Positions 5,483 to 7,137 of a DNA stretch of 7,137 nt are shown one piece after another. Source of the stretch: an uncultured Clostridia bacterium (GTDB lineage Bacteria; Bacillota; Clostridia; Oscillospirales; Oscillospiraceae); assembly GCA_945927915.1 (NCBI GenBank), contig CAMEMX010000075.1, forward strand, positions 1 to 7,137, read 5' to 3'. The notes under the pieces were generated by a model. It saw only the letters and a list, made by a program, of their open reading frames with translations, was not told where the DNA came from and did no database searches. The translations under genes were made by a program, and so were the position numbers. Position 1 is the first letter of the stretch; the number at the start of each line of letters is the position of its first letter.

Positions 5483-6835
5483 ATGTTTAAGAAGAATAAA
5501 AAACTGCACAGAGCCGTGGTCGCAATGATGGTTCTTTGCTGCCTCGTCTGCCTGTGCTTCACCTTCGCCTACGCCGCCGGCGGCGAAAATGACGCCGCGC
5601 CCGCAGCGGAGCCGACGACGGACGTCGCCGAACAGCAGGGCGCATCGTCCAACACCGAAGCGATTACCAACTTCGTCAACGAGACCGGCATCGCCCAGAT
5701 GATCCGTCAGGCCGACTGGAAGACGATCATCATGATCCTCATCTCCTTCGTGCTGATGTATCTTGCCATCGGCAAGGGCTTTGAGCCGCTGCTGCTGCTG
5801 CCCATCGCGTTCGGTATGCTGCTGACCAACCTGCCCGGCGCGGGTATGTACCACGCGGAGATCTTTGAGGGCGGCCACATCAACTGGAGCGCCTTCACGG
5901 ATTCCAAGACCTTCGGTCTGATCGACATCCTCTACCTCGGCGTCAAGCTCGGCATCTATCCGTGCCTGATCTTCATCGGCGTCGGCGCCTCGACGGACTT
6001 CGGCCCGCTGATCGCCAACCCCAAGACCCTGCTGCTCGGCGCTGCCGCACAGCTCGGCATCTTCCTCGCCTTCCTCGGCGCGAAGCTGCTCGGCTTCACC
6101 TCCTTTGAGGCCGGCTCGATCGGCATCATCGGCGGCGCGGACGGCCCCACCGCCATCTACACCACCTCTCTGCTGGCTCCGCATCTGCTCGGCGCCATCG
6201 CCATCGCCGCTTACTCGTACATGGCGCTCGTCCCGGTCATCCAGCCGCCCATCATGCGCGGCCTGACCACAAAGAAGGAACGCCTCATCCGCATGGACAA
6301 CCTGCGCCATGTCTCCAAGAAGGAAAAGATCATCTTCCCGATCGCCGTTACCGCCTTCGTCGCCCTGCTCGTTCCGAGCGCAGCCCCGCTGATTGGCTGC
6401 CTCATGCTCGGCAACCTGCTGCGTGAGTGCGGCGTGACCGAGCGTCTGAGCAAGACCGCCCAGAACGAGCTGATGAACATCACCGTCATCTTCCTCGGCA
6501 TCTCCGTCGGCGCGACCGCTACGGCAGGCTCCTTCCTGCAGCTCAAGACCCTCGGCATCCTGCTCATGGGCATCGTCGCGTTCGCCCTCGGCACCACCGG
6601 TGGCGTCCTGCTTGCCAAGTTCATGAACCTCTTCCTGCCGGAAGGCAAGAAGATCAACCCGCTGATCGGCTCCGCCGGCGTTTCCGCCGTCCCGATGGCG
6701 GCGCGTGTTTCGCAGAAGGAAGGTCAGAGAGAAGATCCGTCCAACTTCCTGCTGATGCACGCCATGGGTCCGAACGTCGCCGGCGTTATCGGCTCCGCCG
6801 TTGCCGCGGGCGTGCTGATCGCCCTGTTCGGCTGA
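5483..6835 (+). CDS. oadB: Na+-translocating decarboxylase beta subunit (OadB family)
   Basis: A 450-residue integral membrane protein. ATG 5483 follows GGGAG (5471-5475) by 7 nt. It decarboxylates carboxybiotin and pumps Na+ outward. The family signature [13 protein letters not shown] gives Asp220, equivalent to the essential Asp203 of Klebsiella Oad[21 protein letters not shown] gives Asn392, Gly396, Ser401 and Arg408, with the same spacing as the known Asn373/Gly377/Ser382/Arg389 set. All key residues are therefore present. About ten hydrophobic segments run from residue 80 to 448. Residues 1-33 look like a signal peptide or extra span (basic start, long hydrophobic core, AYA-A cleavage-like site). 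A polar stretch (33-75) follows, so the protein is longer at its N-terminus than proteobacterial OadB. Sequence alone does not separate OadB from the MmdB/GcdB beta subunits; the 5S-type alpha gene downstream favours oxaloacetate as substrate. Confidence 0.93.
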   Translation: MFKKNKKLHRAVVAMMVLCCLVCLCFTFAYAAGGENDAAPAAEPTTDVAEQQGASSNTEAITNFVNETGIAQMIRQADWKTIIMILISFVLMYLAIGKGFEPLLLLPIAFGMLLTNLPGAGMYHAEIFEGGHINWSAFTDSKTFGLIDILYLGVKLGIYPCLIFIGVGASTDFGPLIANPKTLLLGAAAQLGIFLAFLGAKLLGFTSFEAGSIGIIGGADGPTAIYTTSLLAPHLLGAIAIAAYSYMALVPVIQPPIMRGLTTKKERLIRMDNLRHVSKKEKIIFPIAVTAFVALLVPSAAPLIGCLMLGNLLRECGVTERLSKTAQNELMNITVIFLGISVGATATAGSFLQLKTLGILLMGIVAFALGTTGGVLLAKFMNLFLPEGKKINPLIGSAGVSAVPMAARVSQKEGQREDPSNFLLMHAMGPNVAGVIGSAVAAGVLIALFG

Positions 6836-6851
6836 TTAGGAGGTATTTGCA

Positions 6852-7137
6852 ATGGAAAAGAAACCTTTACGCATCACAGAAACCATCCTCCGCGACGCGC
6901 ACCAGTCGCAGGCCGCGACCCGTATGCGCATCGAGGATATGCTCCCGGCCTGTGAGCTGCTGGACAACATGGGCTACTGGTCGCTGGAGTGCTGGGGCGG
7001 CGCGACGTTTGACGTCTGCATGCGCTTCCTCAACGAAGACCCGTGGGAGCGCCTGCGCACCCTGAAGGCCCATATGCCCAAGACCAAGCTGCAGATGCTC
7101 TTCCGCGGCCAGAACATCCTCGGCTACAAGCACTATG
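6852..7137 (+). CDS. oadA: oxaloacetate decarboxylase alpha subunit (5S-type carboxyltransferase), 3' part outside window
   Basis: Only the first 95 codons are present; the frame is open to the window end. AGGAGG (6838-6843) precedes ATG 6852 by 8 nt, and the gap to oadB is 16 nt. The N-terminus reads [18 protein letters not shown], the first strand of the DRE-TIM barrel carboxyltransferase shared by OadA, pyruvate carboxylase and the transcarboxylase 5S subunit. Asp15 matches the metal-binding Asp of the family, followed by His17-Gln18. [20 protein letters not shown] and [16 protein letters not shown] are further family signatures, the second including substrate-pocket residues. The enzyme moves the carboxyl group of oxaloacetate to biotin, releasing pyruvate. 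Because biotin is carried by a separate protein, this alpha subunit probably lacks a C-terminal biotin domain, which cannot be seen here. Crotonase-fold methylmalonyl-CoA decarboxylase alpha is excluded by these motifs. Annotation as pyruvate carboxylase subunit B is possible. Confidence 0.93.
   Translation, partial: MEKKPLRITETILRDAHQSQAATRMRIEDMLPACELLDNMGYWSLECWGGATFDVCMRFLNEDPWERLRTLKAHMPKTKLQMLFRGQNILGYKHY

Noticed and set aside
4766..6760. 664-codon open frame on the minus strand opposite the decarboxylase operon
   Set aside because: It lies antisense to four clearly recognisable genes, encodes a low-complexity protein rich in Asp, Glu, Gly and Arg, and has no family motif. Long antisense frames are expected in GC-rich codon-biased DNA.

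Overview
The window looks like chromosomal DNA from a GC-rich anaerobic Clostridia member, probably a gut Oscillospiraceae/Ruminococcaceae-type organism. This is inferred from four things: GC-rich codon use, strong AGGAGG-type ribosome binding sites, a Na+-pumping decarboxylase operon of clostridial layout, and surface proteins built from Ig-like and FN3 domains. No single marker fixes the species.

Layout. Positions 1-196 hold the 3' end of an insertion sequence: the last 55 codons of a transposase, read into from beyond the left edge. Two hairpin terminators of opposite orientation (149-184 and 197-237) separate it from the next gene. On the minus strand (239-1423) lies a membrane protein with a cytoplasmic zinc ribbon, one membrane span and about three bacterial Ig-like (BIG2) domains outside. 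Divergent from it, on the plus strand (1685-4747), is a 1020-residue protein with an N-terminal Hanks-type kinase fold, an acidic Pro/Ala/Gln linker, one membrane span, four FN3-like repeats and a C-terminal beta-rich domain. Its catalytic loop reads F-G-N where active kinases have H-R-D, so it is probably a pseudokinase or a strongly altered kinase. The 1424-1684 gap carries a convincing promoter for the minus-strand gene and a weaker one for the kinase-like gene.

From 4823 to the right edge runs a tight operon: a small OadG-like gamma subunit, a free-standing biotin carrier protein, the membrane beta subunit OadB, and the start of the 5S-type carboxyltransferase alpha subunit OadA, cut by the window end. 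Together they form a biotin-dependent oxaloacetate decarboxylase that couples decarboxylation to Na+ export. The alpha subunit moves CO2 from oxaloacetate to biotin on the carrier, OadB decarboxylates carboxybiotin and pumps Na+, and OadG holds the assembly together.

The most unusual part is the divergent pair. Both products have the same overall plan: cytoplasmic module, flexible linker, single span, external beta-sandwich repeats. One is a likely pseudokinase with a possible FHA-binding phosphothreonine site. They may form a cell-surface sensing or scaffolding system, but the sequence alone does not give its function.
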